Shown piece by piece: positions 22,830-23,844 of a stretch of DNA of 23,844 nucleotides. The stretch covers positions 1 through 23,844 of the forward strand of contig JAGRAL010000061.1 of the NCBI GenBank assembly GCA_020434605.1. Reading direction: 5' to 3'. The stretch's first letter is position 1. Each line of letters begins with the position of its first letter. The DNA comes from Bdellovibrionales bacterium (lineage in GTDB: Bacteria; Bdellovibrionota; Bdellovibrionia; Bdellovibrionales; UBA840). Made by a program: the position numbers and the translations under genes. The notes under the pieces were generated by a model, which saw nothing but the letters and a program-made list of their open reading frames with translations, ran no database searches and was not told the origin of the DNA.

Positions 22830-22858
22830 ATCGGATGCGCTCGACGCCAGCATCCGAT
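22830..22858. promoter_or_regulatory. Perfect 9-bp inverted repeat upstream of the carboxylase gene
   Basis: ATCGGATGC (22830-22838) and GCATCCGAT (22850-22858) are exact reverse complements around an 11-nt centre. No T-run follows on either strand, so an operator is likelier than a terminator. The gap 22721-23119 between the divergent genes holds this, two further symmetric elements and an AT-rich patch (22890-22928), but no gene. Confidence 0.45.
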
Positions 22859-22960
22859 GCCCAAACCCGCATGCATATCCACTAACATGAAGTGTTCTAT
22901 TTTTCAAAATATATTTTCATTAATTGATTCTGTCCGATGGGTTTCCCACCACCATGGCAC

Positions 22961-22988
22961 CCGATGGAATGGCAAGCTCGACCATCGG
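22961..22988. promoter_or_regulatory. Second inverted repeat in the accC-iclR gap
   Basis: CCGATGG (22961-22967) and CCATCGG (22982-22988) are perfect reverse complements 14 nt apart. The core CCGATG also occurs in the 22850-22858 arm and at 22934, suggesting a recurring binding motif. Confidence 0.4.
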
Positions 22989-23017
22989 CAGGGAGTGCCG
23001 CCGGCAACCAGACCACT

Positions 23018-23064
23018 TGTTCGACTTCATTGGATTATGCGAACAGGTTAGTATGATCCGAACA
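23018..23064. promoter_or_regulatory. TGTTCG/CGAACA cluster upstream of the IclR-type gene
   Basis: TGTTCG (23018-23023) faces CGAACA (23040-23045). A second CGAACA lies at 23059-23064, and CGAACAGG is directly repeated at 19-bp spacing. Another TGTTCG occurs at 22786-22791. GATCC-GAACA-GGATC (23055-23069) overlaps the last copy. These are candidate regulator sites about 55-100 nt before the iclR start. Confidence 0.4.
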
Positions 23065-23119
23065 GGATCGCCCGCATCCGGCGTAGACGATTCGGGAAAC
23101 AGCAAGGACACGGATTGGC

Positions 23120-23844
23120 ATGGGCAATCGCCGCAGTTCAAATGCCGTCACCACACGGGACAAAGACGGATTTATCATCAGTCCGGGCAAGGGTTCGAGA
23201 CGAACCGAACTGGGTGCCGGAACCACGGAGAACCTCGCCCGCGGCCTTGAAATTCTCGAGTGCTTTGACGGTAGCGGCGACAGGCAAGACATCGCACAGA
23301 TATCAAAAAAAATCGGACTGCCAAAAAACTCCGCATCAAGGTTTGCCTATACCCTGATTACGTTGGGTTATTTGAACTATGATGAATCCGACAAAACCTA
23401 CGGGCTGGGCGTAAACCTTCTGGTTCTTGCCCGTCCACTTCTTTCGCGCAGCGGCATCATCAACGTCCTTCGCCCGATCATGGAAAATCTTGCGGAAGAA
23501 TTCAGATGCACGGTCGCGATCGGGCAGCCTGCCGACAGCTCGATGATCTACATCAACGTGGTACGCGGCATTAATCGGGTCGGACTGGATATCGGCGTCG
23601 GCCACACCGTTCCCATTGCAAGTTCAGCCATGGGGCGAGCCTATCTGACCACGCTTGACGATACCGAGCGGAACGAAGTCCAGAAACGTCTCGTCCAGCA
23701 ATCGGGTGTTAACGAAACAAAACTGCGGTCGATCATCAAGGACGCCAAGCGCAGCATGGCCGAAGTCTCTTATTGCACGACCCTGGGCGAGGTTCATCCC
23801 GACGTGAACGCGGCCGCGGTTCCCCTGATTGTTCCCGGCCAGAA
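23120..23844 (+). CDS. IclR family transcriptional regulator (cut by window end)
   Basis: A frame starting ATG 23120 stays open to the end (241 codons). After a ~35-residue basic leader comes the winged helix-turn-helix (about 38-90; ARGLEILECFDG, IAQISKKIGLPKNSASRFAY, LGYLNYDES). The effector-binding domain follows (about 105 on; IGQPADSSMIYINVVRG, IGVGHTVPIASSAMGRAYL). IclR proteins are dimeric regulators of catabolic genes, often transcribed divergently from them, which fits the carboxylase start on its left. AAGGA lies 11 nt before the ATG, somewhat far. GC content is high (38 of 60 at 23581-23640) and unlike the rest of the window. The C-terminus is outside. Confidence 0.88.
   Translation, partial: MGNRRSSNAVTTRDKDGFIISPGKGSRRTELGAGTTENLARGLEILECFDGSGDRQDIAQISKKIGLPKNSASRFAYTLITLGYLNYDESDKTYGLGVNLLVLARPLLSRSGIINVLRPIMENLAEEFRCTVAIGQPADSSMIYINVVRGINRVGLDIGVGHTVPIASSAMGRAYLTTLDDTERNEVQKRLVQQSGVNETKLRSIIKDAKRSMAEVSYCTTLGEVHPDVNAAAVPLIVPGQ

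Noticed and set aside
22438..23605. Several overlapping ORFs on both strands in the GC-rich end
   Set aside because: They are stop-poor shadows of the carboxylase and IclR frames. Only the frame from 23120 gives a coherent protein.

Overview
The window holds two kinds of sequence. Positions 1 to about 22480 are AT-rich (22 G+C in a hand-counted 60 bases at 19081-19140) and carry a compact bacterial core set: bamD, rplU-rpmA-obg, rng, pilT, tatBC, rimO, gpmI and rlmH. With the TPR lipoproteins and a 1275-residue phage-tail-like fibre protein, this most resembles a low-GC Bdellovibrio-type predator (Bdellovibrionota). That assignment is inferred from protein families and gene order, not from a marker-gene search. 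From about 22490 to the end the base composition rises sharply (37, 41 and 38 G+C in 60 bases at 22501, 22561 and 23581), codon choice changes, and the only other gene is an IclR-family regulator of alphaproteobacterial flavour. The change falls inside the biotin carboxylase gene at its conserved HPGYG motif, so the right end is either a chimeric assembly join or a recombination or transfer boundary.

Layout. 1-88: start of an unknown minus-strand gene. 162-2934 (+): a BatE-like TPR/SH3 membrane protein, then bamD, a cytoplasmic-looking TPR protein and hpt, the last three overlapping or nearly so. 3116-13125 (-): a run of eleven genes, rng, rplU, rpmA, obg, a nadD-rsfS fusion, rlmH, gpmI, comF, a lolA-like lipoprotein gene, yajQ and rimO. 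From obg to gpmI, and from the lolA-like gene to rimO, stops and starts overlap or nearly touch. A strong intrinsic terminator lies between rpmA and obg. 13216-14421 (+): pilT, divergent from rng. 14418-18747 (-): a secreted mosaic fibre gene with a small overlapping downstream ORF that encodes an Ig-like domain without its own signal peptide. 19079-20699 (+): a conserved-looking gene of unknown function, tatB and tatC. 20704-22720 (-): biotin carrier protein and biotin carboxylase of an acyl-CoA carboxylase. 22721-23119: a palindrome-rich intergenic region. 23120-23844 (+): the IclR-type regulator, cut by the window end.

The main themes are ribosome biogenesis and translation (L21, L27, Obg, RsfS, RlmH, RimO, RNase G), envelope assembly (BamD, LolA-like, Tat) and surface interaction (PilT, fibre). 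The most interesting points are: three plus-strand genes (BatE-like, bamD, tatB) with the same promoter geometry, 17-nt spacer and 6 nt from the -10 box to ATG, and no Shine-Dalgarno, which predicts leaderless mRNAs; the fibre gene and its out-of-frame Ig-like extension; the NadD-RsfS fusion; and the composition break inside accC. No tRNA, rRNA, CRISPR array or insertion sequence was seen.
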